DNA of 23,019 nt from a virus. Both the position numbers and the translations under genes were made by a program. The stretch lies in IMG/VR virus record IMGVR_UViG_3300025098_000308, positions 1 through 23,019 of that record; one strand, given 5' to 3'. The notes under the pieces are model-generated. The model saw only the letters and a program-made list of their open reading frames with translations. It did not search any database and was not told where the DNA came from. Of the stretch, positions 1 through 8,386 are shown in pieces (positions within the stretch are counted from its first letter, which is position 1; each line of letters starts with the position of its first letter).

Positions 1-173
1 ATAACCTTAACGGAATCGCCCATATTAGCAATCTCACCGAAGTAATCATTATTAGTGATTGCATCGACAATAGATGACTTACGGAACGCAAGTTGCACCT
101 GTTTGCTGTAAATAATAGGACTAAAATTACCGTTAGGAAGATTACCGTGACCAGCTGCTGCTGTAAATGCCAT
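1..173 (-). CDS. Major capsid protein, N-terminal fragment (runs off the window)
   Basis: The minus-strand frame opens with ATG at 173 after a good ribosome site (AAGGAG, about 7 bases upstream) and is still open at base 1, giving 57 residues. The N-terminus reads MAFTAAAGHGNLPNGNFSP and continues with a segment containing IIYSKQVQLAFRKSS and NDYFGEIANMGDSVKV. I recognise this as the start of a phage major coat protein of the type found in many podovirus-like marine phages, which forms the icosahedral shell. The position supports this: it directly follows a scaffold-like gene in the order terminase, portal, scaffold, capsid. It has its own promoter at 444-471 and a long leader, as expected for the most highly expressed late gene. 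The family call comes from memory of N-terminal sequence; the fold-defining part lies outside the window. Confidence 0.75.
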   Translation of the reverse strand, partial: MAFTAAAGHGNLPNGNFSPIIYSKQVQLAFRKSSIVDAITNNDYFGEIANMGDSVKV

Positions 174-202
174 TTTTAAATCTCCTTAAACATTTATCAT
201 AT

Positions 203-219
203 GTACACAGAACGTGTAC
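203..219 (-). repeat. Small inverted repeat just upstream of the capsid ribosome site
   Basis: GTACAC at 203-208 and GTGTAC at 214-219 form a 6-bp stem with a 5-base loop. On the minus strand it sits about 30 bases before the capsid start codon. It could be an mRNA 5' stabilising hairpin or an RNase site. It is short enough to be chance. Confidence 0.35.
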
Positions 220-443
220 TATAGTTTTAGTCATTTTACTTTATAAGGACCATTCATGCGTTGAGGTTGTACGTAGGATAGCGATTCCTGTGTAGGCTCA
301 CATAATTGGGTAATCTCTAAAGTTAATTTGAAGTATAACACAAGTAGTTTATAAGTAGCTAGTATTTATATATTTAAGCAACGACTCCAAGGGGTATATA
401 TAAACACACATATAAGGTTGTGTTACACTTCTAGTTATGTATA

Positions 444-471
444 GTTATATACATAAATTCTTGTTTGTCAA
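444..471 (-). promoter_or_regulatory. Predicted sigma70-type promoter for the capsid gene
   Basis: On the minus strand, TTGACA (466-471) is followed after 16 bases by TATAAC (444-449). The -35 is a perfect match and the -10 matches 5 of 6 bases. It lies just past the end of the scaffold gene and reads toward the capsid gene, leaving a leader of about 260 bases. This would add transcription to read-through from upstream. Start-site mapping has not been seen; the call is sequence only. Confidence 0.6.
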
Positions 472-484
472 CATTATTTTTAAT

Positions 485-1369
485 TTATCTAGCTGAGCCT
501 GATATATCATATACAAAGTTGCCTGACCTAATAGCTTCCATTATTGTGTCAGCTTGTTTCTCATACTGTGCAGAGGACATTTTTTGAACTTGTGACTCAA
601 GTATCTTTTTACCTGCTTCTGTAGTATCAACTTTAGTCTTTGTAGACTTCGTGCCAACTTCCATAGCAGCACTCTTATTACTCTTTGTCTTAGTTTCCTT
701 ACCGATTCCCTTATCGGCTTTGTATAAGTCAATAGCTCTTGCTGCTGACCTAGCATCATTGTCGTTTTCATAAAGTGCATCCTGTACCCATTTTGGCTGT
801 TCATCTGCCCAATCGTGGAACTCATCACTATCTCTAATATCATTAAAGTCAGGATGAAGTTTCATTAGTTCTGCTTCAGCTTTCTCTTTCTTAGCTTCAA
901 CAGACATTTCATCTATCTTCTGTATTCTACTTTCTAGCTCAAGTGATTGTTCTTTTGCTTTCTTCATAGCAATAGTTTCAACAATCTTAGCTACGTCTGG
1001 GTACTCTGTTGCCCATGCTTCTATGTCCTCATCAGACTTAGGCAACTTCATTTCTTTCTTAGTTGCTTTAGCTAGTTGCTCTTTCATATCATCTAGCTGT
1101 TTTTGAAACTGCTTCTCTTTCTCCTGAGTATGCCTTCTTAAATCGCCATATCTCTTTTTAAAAGTTTTCTCTTCTGCGTTAGTCGGTTCTTCTTCACTAG
1201 GAGTTTCCTCCTCGCTAGTCTCTTCTGTACCCTTTTGCTCCTCAACGAGCCTTGCAAGTTCTTCTTCATCTCGCTTTACTCTTTCTTCCTGAGAATAAGG
1301 TCTATTCATAAACATTGCTTTTTTAGGTGTAGCATCTTCCACCATTACTTTAGTAGCTTCTTCAGCCAT
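485..1369 (-). CDS. Capsid scaffold (assembly) protein
   Basis: The 294-residue product starts at 1369 after a strong ribosome site (AAGGAG, 7-8 bases upstream). It has the composition of a phage scaffold: a charged N-terminus with a run of Glu and Thr (about residues 40-70), a predicted coiled coil rich in Lys, Glu and Gln (about 75-165), and a C-terminal part with HPDFNDIRDSDEFHDWA and a basic stretch near 225-250. Scaffolds line the inside of the procapsid, guide coat assembly and leave on packaging. The location between the portal/virion genes and the capsid gene is the classic place for it. There are no enzyme motifs. I am fairly sure of the role from composition and order, less so of the exact family. 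Confidence 0.72.
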   Translation of the reverse strand: MAEEATKVMVEDATPKKAMFMNRPYSQEERVKRDEEELARLVEEQKGTEETSEEETPSEEEPTNAEEKTFKKRYGDLRRHTQEKEKQFQKQLDDMKEQLAKATKKEMKLPKSDEDIEAWATEYPDVAKIVETIAMKKAKEQSLELESRIQKIDEMSVEAKKEKAEAELMKLHPDFNDIRDSDEFHDWADEQPKWVQDALYENDNDARSAARAIDLYKADKGIGKETKTKSNKSAAMEVGTKSTKTKVDTTEAGKKILESQVQKMSSAQYEKQADTIMEAIRSGNFVYDISGSAR

Positions 1370-1380
1370 TTGTTTTCTCC

Positions 1381-1423
1381 TTGGGGGTTATCGTAGCCAA
1401 TTATTGTTGGGGGATAAGTAGCC
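1381..1423 (-). repeat. Direct repeat in the scaffold gene leader
   Basis: In minus-strand orientation the 69-base gap before the scaffold gene carries two imperfect copies of GGCTAC-TTAT/GATAA-CCCCCAA, at 1407-1423 and 1381-1398. The second copy runs straight into the AAGGAG ribosome site. The five-C block stands out in otherwise AT-rich spacer DNA. It could be a translational operator, a processing site or a promoter-like element for a phage factor. Function is unknown. Confidence 0.5.
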
Positions 1424-1438
1424 TTTTATTGTGGATTA

Positions 1439-4081
1439 TTAACGTGAAGCTAATCCACCTCGCTTCATCTTCTTAACTTTAGGTTTCTTTTTCTTTTTAC
1501 CTGCTAGTCCACCTTGATTAAATTCTGGGTCATCATCGGCATCAGGACTTTCTCCGGGGTCATCATCACTAGGAGTATCGTCACTAGGGTCATAAGAATC
1601 TATGCCTAGACCCGGAGTAGATATTCCACCTGTGCCTGTTGAAGTCACCCCTTGTCCGGGTGCTGTAGCACCAAAATCAAAGCCACCTCCATAAGACTGT
1701 TGGTCATCTTCATCCGTTATACCAAAATCTTGTGCCACAGATATTTCTGTTTGTGTTAAATCGTCTATGACATCTGCTATATCTCTACCCTTACTAACTT
1801 CGTGTGATATATTATTTTGAACGTCTTTACCTGCTTGTTCTGCTTGTTCAGTGGATAAAGTGTTTCCTAATTTGTCGGTATAAACATTAGTCACAGGATT
1901 AAAAGTATAAGGTGTATTAACTATGGAATTAAGCACCTCTAGTCTGTTTTTTAAATCTTTAGCTTCTTTACCTGTTGGATTGTTTTTTACGCTTGCATAC
2001 TCTTTAGAGGTAAGAGACACTTTGCCTTTTCCAAAAGACATACTTACAGGGTTGGTTGTTAATCCGTTTTTATTACCTATTGTATTTACATTTTTACCTT
2101 TATTTATATCATTGATTGTCATTAAACTACCAAGAACACCTTTTACACCAAAGGGATTTATATTATATGATATATTAGCAGTTATAGCATTTGACTGTAA
2201 ACCTTTTCCTGCTCCACTTTTTGTTCCACCAAAAGATAAACTAGCACCACCTTTACCATCTTCACTTGGGTCTCCCCCTTCTCCTGTATCAACAGGCTTT
2301 ACCTTAGTTGATGCTACTTGTGTCGGCTTAGCTGCTTCTTTAGGTGCTTCTTCTTTTCTAACAAATCCGTCTGGTTTAGGATATAATGAATTTCCTATAC
2401 TGCCATCTGGATTTAGTACATGAGGTATCATACGAACCTGTCCTGTTGCTTCATTAACATATCTCACATTCTGTGTCTTAGGTGCTCCACCTGCACTAGT
2501 ACCTAACAAGTCTGTAAAAGTAGCAGGAGCATAAGGTGTACCTGCATTTGGTGCAGCAGGTGGTTGATAAGCCTTGCCTACATTTGGTATGTAAGCACCT
2601 TGTTGTGCATAAACGACTCCACCTTTATTATACTCCATTTCTGCCTGATTGTCAACTTCTTCTTCAATATCTAGGTCATCTATACTAAAAGGCATATCGT
2701 CAGGTATAGTAGCTTCTTCTGAATTACCCATCTGACCCATGTCTTCCATTTTCTGTAGACCCATCTTAGCCTTTTGTCTCATCTGCATTAACTTCTCAAG
2801 ACCTATAAATCTAACTACGTCAGCAGGGAATACAAACTCTCCTTCACTTAACTGTGCAGGTATGTCATCTCTTACTTCTTCTCGTGTAGAGCCTGATGGT
2901 ACATCATTACCTGATACTTCATCAATCATACCACCTTCATCTTTGAGACCACCATCTTCAAACATTTCCATTTGTTTTTTCATTACTGTACCACCTTCGT
3001 TAAACATTCTAATTTTGCCATCTTTAGTTTTTACTTTTAATTCTTTTAATTCTGAAATCGTAGGTTTTTTTACACCTTTAGCCAAAACTAAAGGACCTAC
3101 CTGTATTACTTCATCTGCTCTAGTGACTGGCATACCAGTTGCTTTATTATAAAAATAACTGTGTTTAAAAGGATTCATTCCAACTTGTGTCCACTCTGAA
3201 CTATCTATTAATTTTTTTGCAGACTCGTATACAAGTTCAGGTTCAGCATTGTAATAATCGCCATGAATACGTGCTATAGTTGCTTTAGGTTTTCCTTTAG
3301 CAATATTTAAACCTCCTTTAGCAGAACTAATAAACTCAACATTTTTTAAAAGAGCCGTTTGCCCATATCCTATGGCATTACCTCCTTTTTTTGTTCCGTC
3401 ATGTAATGAAACAATCCATTTATCATAATTGTCGTAAGACGGTATATCTAACCTTGAACCTACTCTTGTACCATCAGATATTTTTTTATTTATTCCTACA
3501 ATTCCTGTTTTTATTTTTCTAGGGTCTGTAGCTTTTAACGCACCTACTATATCTGTTTTAGTAGGCATTTCAGGAAAATTATCTTTTGTTATTGGCTTTA
3601 TAGGTTGTTCTGCTTTTACAACATCTCTATATTTTTTTGAAGTTGTCAAGCCTTCGCTTAGTTTATCTACTTCTTTCTGTATCTTAGGATTTCTTTTTTG
3701 CCTTTGTTGCTCGGCTAGTTTATTTGAATTTTTCCATTTTTCAGCAGCCTTATCATCGTCTATTAAAATTTTAGCATCGTTAATATCTTTATCACGAAGT
3801 TTTTTTGTTATTCTTTTAAAGCCTTGTCTTGCGGCATCTCCTAGTATTGGAACTGCTCCTAGTGTTAAAGACGTTACATCTATACCTGCACCTATATAAT
3901 CACCTTTACCTACATTAGTGCCTAAACTAATTATATCTTTTGTTTCGCTAACTCCGGGAATAGAATCGGTTGCTATATCAGTAGCTGTTTTAAAATCTTC
4001 TTTTGAAACACCTGCTTTATCTTTTTCTTCTAGGCGAGACATAATGCTTTGCATTTGTTTTTGTGAATTAGATTGCACCAT
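1439..4081 (-). CDS. Large mosaic virion-associated protein (880 aa), possible ejection protein
   Basis: The start overlaps the preceding small gene by 14 bases. Visible parts in order: a Gly/Ala/Ile-rich hydrophobic segment (about 38-90) resembling the membrane-associated pre-toxin segments of large secreted proteins; a Lys/Glu linker; a compact domain (about 200-335) with RLDIPSYDNYDKW, IGYGQTALLKN and HSYFYNKATGMP; a segment with LSEGEFVFPADVVRFIGLE (about 411-429) that I recall from virion proteins of marine podoviruses; a Pro/Gly-rich region; an Asp-rich tail (about 825-855); and a basic end containing KKKKKPKVKK and RGGLASR. No single family covers it. The place between portal and scaffold fits an internal or tail-associated structural protein that leaves with the DNA. 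The domain reading is from memory and inference; a virion role is likely, the exact job unknown. Confidence 0.55.
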   Translation of the reverse strand: MVQSNSQKQMQSIMSRLEEKDKAGVSKEDFKTATDIATDSIPGVSETKDIISLGTNVGKGDYIGAGIDVTSLTLGAVPILGDAARQGFKRITKKLRDKDINDAKILIDDDKAAEKWKNSNKLAEQQRQKRNPKIQKEVDKLSEGLTTSKKYRDVVKAEQPIKPITKDNFPEMPTKTDIVGALKATDPRKIKTGIVGINKKISDGTRVGSRLDIPSYDNYDKWIVSLHDGTKKGGNAIGYGQTALLKNVEFISSAKGGLNIAKGKPKATIARIHGDYYNAEPELVYESAKKLIDSSEWTQVGMNPFKHSYFYNKATGMPVTRADEVIQVGPLVLAKGVKKPTISELKELKVKTKDGKIRMFNEGGTVMKKQMEMFEDGGLKDEGGMIDEVSGNDVPSGSTREEVRDDIPAQLSEGEFVFPADVVRFIGLEKLMQMRQKAKMGLQKMEDMGQMGNSEEATIPDDMPFSIDDLDIEEEVDNQAEMEYNKGGVVYAQQGAYIPNVGKAYQPPAAPNAGTPYAPATFTDLLGTSAGGAPKTQNVRYVNEATGQVRMIPHVLNPDGSIGNSLYPKPDGFVRKEEAPKEAAKPTQVASTKVKPVDTGEGGDPSEDGKGGASLSFGGTKSGAGKGLQSNAITANISYNINPFGVKGVLGSLMTINDINKGKNVNTIGNKNGLTTNPVSMSFGKGKVSLTSKEYASVKNNPTGKEAKDLKNRLEVLNSIVNTPYTFNPVTNVYTDKLGNTLSTEQAEQAGKDVQNNISHEVSKGRDIADVIDDLTQTEISVAQDFGITDEDDQQSYGGGFDFGATAPGQGVTSTGTGGISTPGLGIDSYDPSDDTPSDDDPGESPDADDDPEFNQGGLAGKKKKKPKVKKMKRGGLASR

Positions 4082-4226
4082 TTACTTCATCTCTTAGTAA
4101 CTTTAATTTATTCAAAGTAGCTATTGCTCCTTGAGACCTATGTAGAGTAGTTGTATCACTAGACTGTTCTAGTATCTTATGTTGTTGCTTCACTAATTCA
4201 TCAATGTAATCATTGAAGCTGTTCAT
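4068..4226 (-). CDS. Small conserved protein between portal and virion protein
   Basis: A 52-residue product (MNSFNDYIDELVKQQHKIL at its N-terminus) with a C-terminal segment containing LRDEVNGAI. It is predicted to be mostly helical. I chose the ATG at 4226, which overlaps the portal stop by 17 bases; the same frame could start as far up as 4304 (78 residues), but that overlaps the portal gene by 95 bases and neither start has a good ribosome site. The stop overlaps the start of the 880-residue gene. Small helical proteins ending in an LRD-type motif often follow portal genes in podovirus-like phages. I do not know its function. Confidence 0.5.
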   Translation of the reverse strand: MNSFNDYIDELVKQQHKILEQSSDTTTLHRSQGAIATLNKLKLLRDEVNGAI

Positions 4227-6357
4227 TAGCTTGAGGTTGTTCACTAGCGGCTTGATTTGCTGCAGCACCTGCTTGTCCATCATTTCCTGAAAATCCTTGT
4301 TCATTTGGTATAGGAGCTTGTCCTGTACCTATATTACCACCACCTGCTCCTGTGGGGTCTAATGGGTTAGCACCTACAGGTGGTTGACCTGCCTGTGGGG
4401 GTTGTTGAGGTTGTTCACCCTGCATACCTTTTAATATTTCTGCTTGTAAGGCCGCTTCATCCATATTATTAGTAACCTTTTCAGGGTCTAGTTCCATAGA
4501 CTTAGCTATTTCTCTAATAATGTATGGGAACTTAGCAAACGGAGCTAATGCAGGATTGGATGCTACTTGTAAGAAAGACATTAATCTCTGACTACGTACT
4601 TCGTTAGCCATGAGACTTTCTGTACCTCTAGCCTGTACTTCTAAGTCACCTTTAATATCTTTGTTAAAGTTAAACTGCATATTAAAACGAAACATACCCT
4701 CGCCTAGTGGCTTCAATAAGTAATCGTCTACATTCTTTATAACAGTTTTAATACTACCTGCCGCAGCGTTCATAAGCATTGATATACCTGATGCAGTTCT
4801 ACCTACACCTTGTACACCTGTCTGTCCGTGTGCGAATGATGGAAAGCCTGTGCTCTCATCTGCAAGCTGTCTAGCCTTGTCAAACAGTTGTAAGTTCTCA
4901 TTTGATACGTTAGGAAACTTAGTACCGAAGATAGCTTGACCCGGAGCACCACCTTGTCTTCTAAACACTTTGCCCGGATATACGGATAGGTCTTGCCCCG
5001 GAACTAAGTTAGTCTCGTCTACTTCTATAAGTAAGTTACCTGATAACACTGCGTTGTCTACAGACATTCTCATAAAACCATTCATAAGTGTCTGTGTATC
5101 ATCCATGTTTTCAGCTAGACCTACACCAAAGAAAGAATATGGATTAAGTTCGTAAGGAGCTGCCATGTAAGGTATAGTGGCAGGTTTGAAAGGATTAAGA
5201 ACCATTCTTATTAACTTACCATTACTAATCCATATATTTGCTTGTAGTTCGTCAAATTCCTTGAGTTCTTTAGGTATATCTACCTCATTCTCCTCAAGCA
5301 TATCAACGTCACACATTCCCCAATATTCTAGTACTTCAAATCTATCTATTCCGTGGTCTGCTGCATAGTCAGATAAATCATCTTCCCAATACTTTTTGTC
5401 GTAAGATTCCCCAGATGCAATTACTTCATCAATAACATTACCACGAAAGTAAGGTCTCTTCTTTAAACCACGCAACTGTGTTCTTGACATCTTGTGTCGT
5501 TCAATTACATACTGTGCTTCATCCATATTAGCGGCATCAGGGTCAGGAAAGAAGTTCCATACTGATACGTGTGATGTAGATGGTACAGTCTTAAATACAG
5601 GACTGTAGTTACCTTCTTCATCCCAATTAGGATATTCTTTATCTACAGCAAAAGGACCTTTCATTACTCCTGTTCCGAATAATGCCATTTCAAATGCTGT
5701 GCTTCTTAATTGTTTACTAGTGCCTGACTCTTGTAGTTGGTCCATGATTTGTTTTTCCATAGACTTAGCAGCTACCATAGCAGGACTAAATGTAACAGCA
5801 GAAGGTGTTTTACCTACCCCTTCTTCCAACCCTTCAATTTCTCCCAACTTGTCTTGTAAAGGACCCAGCCTTTCTGCCAATGTTTTTTCAGTAGCACCCT
5901 TCGGTAAATCCATGCCATCACCTTTAAACCCATAAGGCGAAGACATCTCAGTTTCTCCCTTAAGCTGTTCAGGCATCTTTGGGTCAAAGCTAACGTCAGC
6001 TGCGACACCTTCAGGTAACACTGTCGGCTCAATGCTAATAGGAAACTTGTTCCCTGCAAATAAAACATCAACAATTTGTCCATAAGCTGCGAGAGTTTTT
6101 GTTTTGGTAACTTTAATAAATACTCTTGACTTTTCTGCTTCAGTAAATTGAACATCACTTCCGTATAACCCCCTATAGTTTCTATAAGACCTTAACCACC
6201 GTTCTTCGTCATTACTACGATAGTCTTCGGCTCGTTGGTATCTATCCATAACAAACGGTATAATACCACTTACTCCTATGTCACTGACTGTTGATTCTTT
6301 AGCATCTTCTAATGCTACTGAATCATCATCTAGTGTTACTTCATCTTTTTCTGCCAT
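4210..6357 (-). CDS. Portal protein
   Basis: A 715-residue product starting at 6357 after AAGGA, with 9 bases between the large terminase stop and this region. The portal forms the dodecameric ring at one capsid vertex through which DNA enters and leaves. Features that fit: a long N-terminal acidic region, the segment RYQRAEDYRSNDEERWLRSY (about 40-60), repeated aromatic and Asp residues in the crown region, a stem-like part with GRTASGISMLMNAAAGSIKT, and a flexible C-terminal tail rich in Gln, Pro, Gly and Asn. Its size matches podovirus-type portals. The order TerL then portal, with almost no gap, is the strongest support. I see nothing truncated. Confidence 0.85.
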   Translation of the reverse strand: MAEKDEVTLDDDSVALEDAKESTVSDIGVSGIIPFVMDRYQRAEDYRSNDEERWLRSYRNYRGLYGSDVQFTEAEKSRVFIKVTKTKTLAAYGQIVDVLFAGNKFPISIEPTVLPEGVAADVSFDPKMPEQLKGETEMSSPYGFKGDGMDLPKGATEKTLAERLGPLQDKLGEIEGLEEGVGKTPSAVTFSPAMVAAKSMEKQIMDQLQESGTSKQLRSTAFEMALFGTGVMKGPFAVDKEYPNWDEEGNYSPVFKTVPSTSHVSVWNFFPDPDAANMDEAQYVIERHKMSRTQLRGLKKRPYFRGNVIDEVIASGESYDKKYWEDDLSDYAADHGIDRFEVLEYWGMCDVDMLEENEVDIPKELKEFDELQANIWISNGKLIRMVLNPFKPATIPYMAAPYELNPYSFFGVGLAENMDDTQTLMNGFMRMSVDNAVLSGNLLIEVDETNLVPGQDLSVYPGKVFRRQGGAPGQAIFGTKFPNVSNENLQLFDKARQLADESTGFPSFAHGQTGVQGVGRTASGISMLMNAAAGSIKTVIKNVDDYLLKPLGEGMFRFNMQFNFNKDIKGDLEVQARGTESLMANEVRSQRLMSFLQVASNPALAPFAKFPYIIREIAKSMELDPEKVTNNMDEAALQAEILKGMQGEQPQQPPQAGQPPVGANPLDPTGAGGGNIGTGQAPIPNEQGFSGNDGQAGAAANQAASEQPQANEQLQ

Positions 6358-6366
6358 GTTATATCC

Positions 6367-7920
6367 TTAATATCCAAATGTAGAGTCTGCCATTGGCATA
6401 CTGTTACTAGGTCTGCCCATTGGGTCATAGTCAAATATACTAAATCTTGGTCTTGACATTATACCATATCTTAATGCATCATACAAGTGGTCTTCTGCTC
6501 TTGTGTCTACATCCTCTGGATTCTTTTTATCTAATGGTAATGCAGGTAATTGCGATACCATATTTGTACAAGTATTAAAGAAAACTAATCTTGGTGCTTC
6601 AGTAAACTCATCTATCTGTAATCTTCTGTGTATCTCATTCTTTCCTGATACACGACTGCCCTTACTTCTATCTGAAGGTCTAAATCTGCAACCCTTCATA
6701 ATCATCTGTTCAGCCAGAGAAGGACCAGTATCGCCACGTTTGTGCCAAAGAGAACTATCCAGAACCCCATACTTAATATTTCCATCATCTGCTTCAGCAT
6801 CCAGTATCATATCTGCCAAATCTGTGGCAAGTACTTTGCTACAATACAACTCTCTATATATAATAATCTGCTCGTCTGGAGAAACAGCAAACCACAACAC
6901 ACCACTATAAGAGCCATAACCATAATCACATGCACGAAATTTAACCCAATTTCTTGGAATTGAAAAAGGCTCAACAACGTGAATATTCCTATCAAACTCA
7001 GTAAAAGCAGCACCTTCTTTAATATCCCAATCACCATCAAGCAACTGCTTACGTTGGTGTTCAGGTAAGGAAAGAAGCATTGCTTCATAGTCACCTTGCT
7101 CAGACAAGTATGGGTTGTCTGATAATCTTGCAGGGATAAATCTACGTTTGAATAATGCTTGTCCTGCTTTACTGTGTCCTTTTGGATAGGAAAGAACATT
7201 CCCTGATTCAATATCTGTGGCATCAAATTGTTTTCCGTATGGTGCAGGGTCAATGAACATTTTCTTGACCCACTGATGTCCCGGACCTCCGGGGTTAGTT
7301 GTTGCTCTCATATACACAGGTAAATCATGTGCAGTAGAACGCAAACGTGAACGCATATAGTTCCAAGCATACGGAGTAGACCACTGAGTTAATTCATCAA
7401 ACCCTATCCAACTAAATGCCAAACCTTGATAACGAAGTACATCATCGTCTCTGTCTAGGTATGACATCCATAACCTTGCACCTGAAGGTGCTTCCCATTG
7501 CATCTTTCTTTCTGACCACTTAATACCCTTCCATATTTGAGGATACATTTCCTTAGATTTAAATATTAGTTCTCTAAGTTCTTCTGTTGTGTGTCGCAGT
7601 AGCAACCCACTAAATGATGGATGACCCATGTAACGTAAAGGGTCGGCAAGCATGGCATATGATTTACCACCTCCTGCTGAACCACCATATAATACTTCTC
7701 TTTCACCTGCTGCAAGGAACTCTGTCTGAGGTCCTACATTAGGTTTGAAGATAACATTCTGTTCTTCTACAGGTACTGCTTCTACGTCTGATACTTCTCG
7801 TATCTTAGGCTCTTGCACCTGTTCTTGCTTCTTCAATGGCTTTCGCTTTTTGTATCGCCTTTTCGGCGTACTCAGACCACTTTCTGAGAGTTCTAGCCGT
7901 GTTCTTACGTTGTCTTTCAT
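6367..7920 (-). CDS. terL: Terminase large subunit (packaging ATPase and nuclease)
   Basis: A 517-residue packaging motor. The ATPase has Walker A GGSAGGGKS (79-87), Walker B WIGFDE (171-176, Asp175 and Glu176) and the coupling motif ATTNPGG (206-212). The RNase H-like nuclease shows Asp332 in ACDYGYGSYSG, Asp388 in YGVLDSS, and a third acidic cluster in EDHLYDALRYG (476-486). All key residues are present, so it should be active. The N-terminal 40 residues are basic (RRYKKRKPLKKQ) and overlap the preceding gene by 116 bases. I kept the ATG at 7920 because AAAGG lies 7 bases upstream and no later ATG occurs before Walker A. It works with the small subunit encoded at 8387-8749 to cut and pump the genome into the portal. 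Confidence 0.93.
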   Translation of the reverse strand: MKDNVRTRLELSESGLSTPKRRYKKRKPLKKQEQVQEPKIREVSDVEAVPVEEQNVIFKPNVGPQTEFLAAGEREVLYGGSAGGGKSYAMLADPLRYMGHPSFSGLLLRHTTEELRELIFKSKEMYPQIWKGIKWSERKMQWEAPSGARLWMSYLDRDDDVLRYQGLAFSWIGFDELTQWSTPYAWNYMRSRLRSTAHDLPVYMRATTNPGGPGHQWVKKMFIDPAPYGKQFDATDIESGNVLSYPKGHSKAGQALFKRRFIPARLSDNPYLSEQGDYEAMLLSLPEHQRKQLLDGDWDIKEGAAFTEFDRNIHVVEPFSIPRNWVKFRACDYGYGSYSGVLWFAVSPDEQIIIYRELYCSKVLATDLADMILDAEADDGNIKYGVLDSSLWHKRGDTGPSLAEQMIMKGCRFRPSDRSKGSRVSGKNEIHRRLQIDEFTEAPRLVFFNTCTNMVSQLPALPLDKKNPEDVDTRAEDHLYDALRYGIMSRPRFSIFDYDPMGRPSNSMPMADSTFGY

Positions 7921-8206
7921 GCATTAACCTTTTTCTTAAACCCACGTGAGATATAACTCTATTCGTTTTAGTAGTCATCCAATTAGCTACTTCACGATAG
8001 GAATACTGCTTTACATACTTTCTTGCCATCTCTATGGCTTCTAACTCGTATGGTATTGGGTCAAGTAAGTCAGGGTCTTGTTCGTTTATCTTATATCCAA
8101 ATGGAATAGTCCTAGCTATGCGAGGTATCTGTACCCATTCTTTTTGTTCTTCATCTTTTAAGTCTGTTGGTTGTGGTAACTTCCACTTGCCTACACTTCT
8201 ATCCAT
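7805..8206 (-). CDS. Helix-turn-helix-like protein upstream of the large terminase
   Basis: A 133-residue product. Its N-terminal part has RTIPFGYKINEQDPDLLDP, then a region (about 68-95) with SYREVANWMTT and ISHVGLRKRL that resembles the DNA-binding helix-turn-helix of recombinase/resolvase-type proteins, and a basic helical C-terminus rich in Lys, Arg and Ala. No catalytic domain is present. Genes of this kind are common just before terL in marine phages, so a packaging-associated DNA-binding role is reasonable but inferred. It starts with a TAATG overlap on the previous gene and its end overlaps terL by 116 bases. It could be a second, divergent terminase small-subunit-like protein. Confidence 0.65.
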   Translation of the reverse strand: MDRSVGKWKLPQPTDLKDEEQKEWVQIPRIARTIPFGYKINEQDPDLLDPIPYELEAIEMARKYVKQYSYREVANWMTTKTNRVISHVGLRKRLMHERQRKNTARTLRKWSEYAEKAIQKAKAIEEARTGARA

Positions 8207-8385
8207 TATTTTTTCTTTTTTGTTGTGAGACCACCTTTAGCTTTTTTTACTTTGCCAATCTCTGCAATCATTTTATTTAGAATACTAGGTGGATATGTAG
8301 TGTTTACATCCTTATATGGAACTCCTTTTTTAATCATGTCCTCTCTAGCTTTTATTACTTTTTTAATTAATTTTAAATCACTCAC
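8206..8385 (-). CDS. Small Lys-rich protein, GTG start
   Basis: I place the start at GTG (8383-8385), because AAGGAG lies 7 bases upstream and the terminase small-subunit stop is just one base before it; a longer reading from 8424 would sit inside that gene. The 59-residue product begins MSDLKLIKK when the GTG is read as Met, has a helical middle containing VPYKDVNTTYPPS, and ends in a basic tail with KKAKGGLTTKKKK. It shares the K-x-G-G motif seen in several other late proteins here. The function is unknown. It is translationally coupled to both neighbours (TAATG at its end). Confidence 0.65.
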   Translation of the reverse strand: MSDLKLIKKVIKAREDMIKKGVPYKDVNTTYPPSILNKMIAEIGKVKKAKGGLTTKKKK

Positions 8386-8386
8386 G

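Larger units (their letters stand above)
174..484 (-). other. Non-coding leader between the scaffold and capsid genes
   Basis: This 311-base gap is the only long non-coding stretch inside the late operon. Read on the minus strand it holds a TTGACA promoter (444-471), an AT-rich leader of more than 250 bases, a small inverted repeat (GTACAC, 5-base loop, GTGTAC; 203-219) and then the capsid ribosome site. I see no open frame of note, no tRNA and no clear T-tailed terminator behind the scaffold gene. The likely role is independent, strong expression of the capsid gene. Confidence 0.6.

Noticed and set aside
2739-3152. A 137-codon plus-strand frame inside the 880-residue gene
   Set aside because: Low-complexity Ser/Pro/Leu translation typical of an antisense shadow; no ribosome site and wrong strand for this arm. 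The same holds for 1923-2423.
6503-6910. Plus-strand frame inside the large terminase gene
   Set aside because: Antisense shadow of a fully conserved enzyme gene. The minus-strand frame at 6807-7253 is likewise a shadow.
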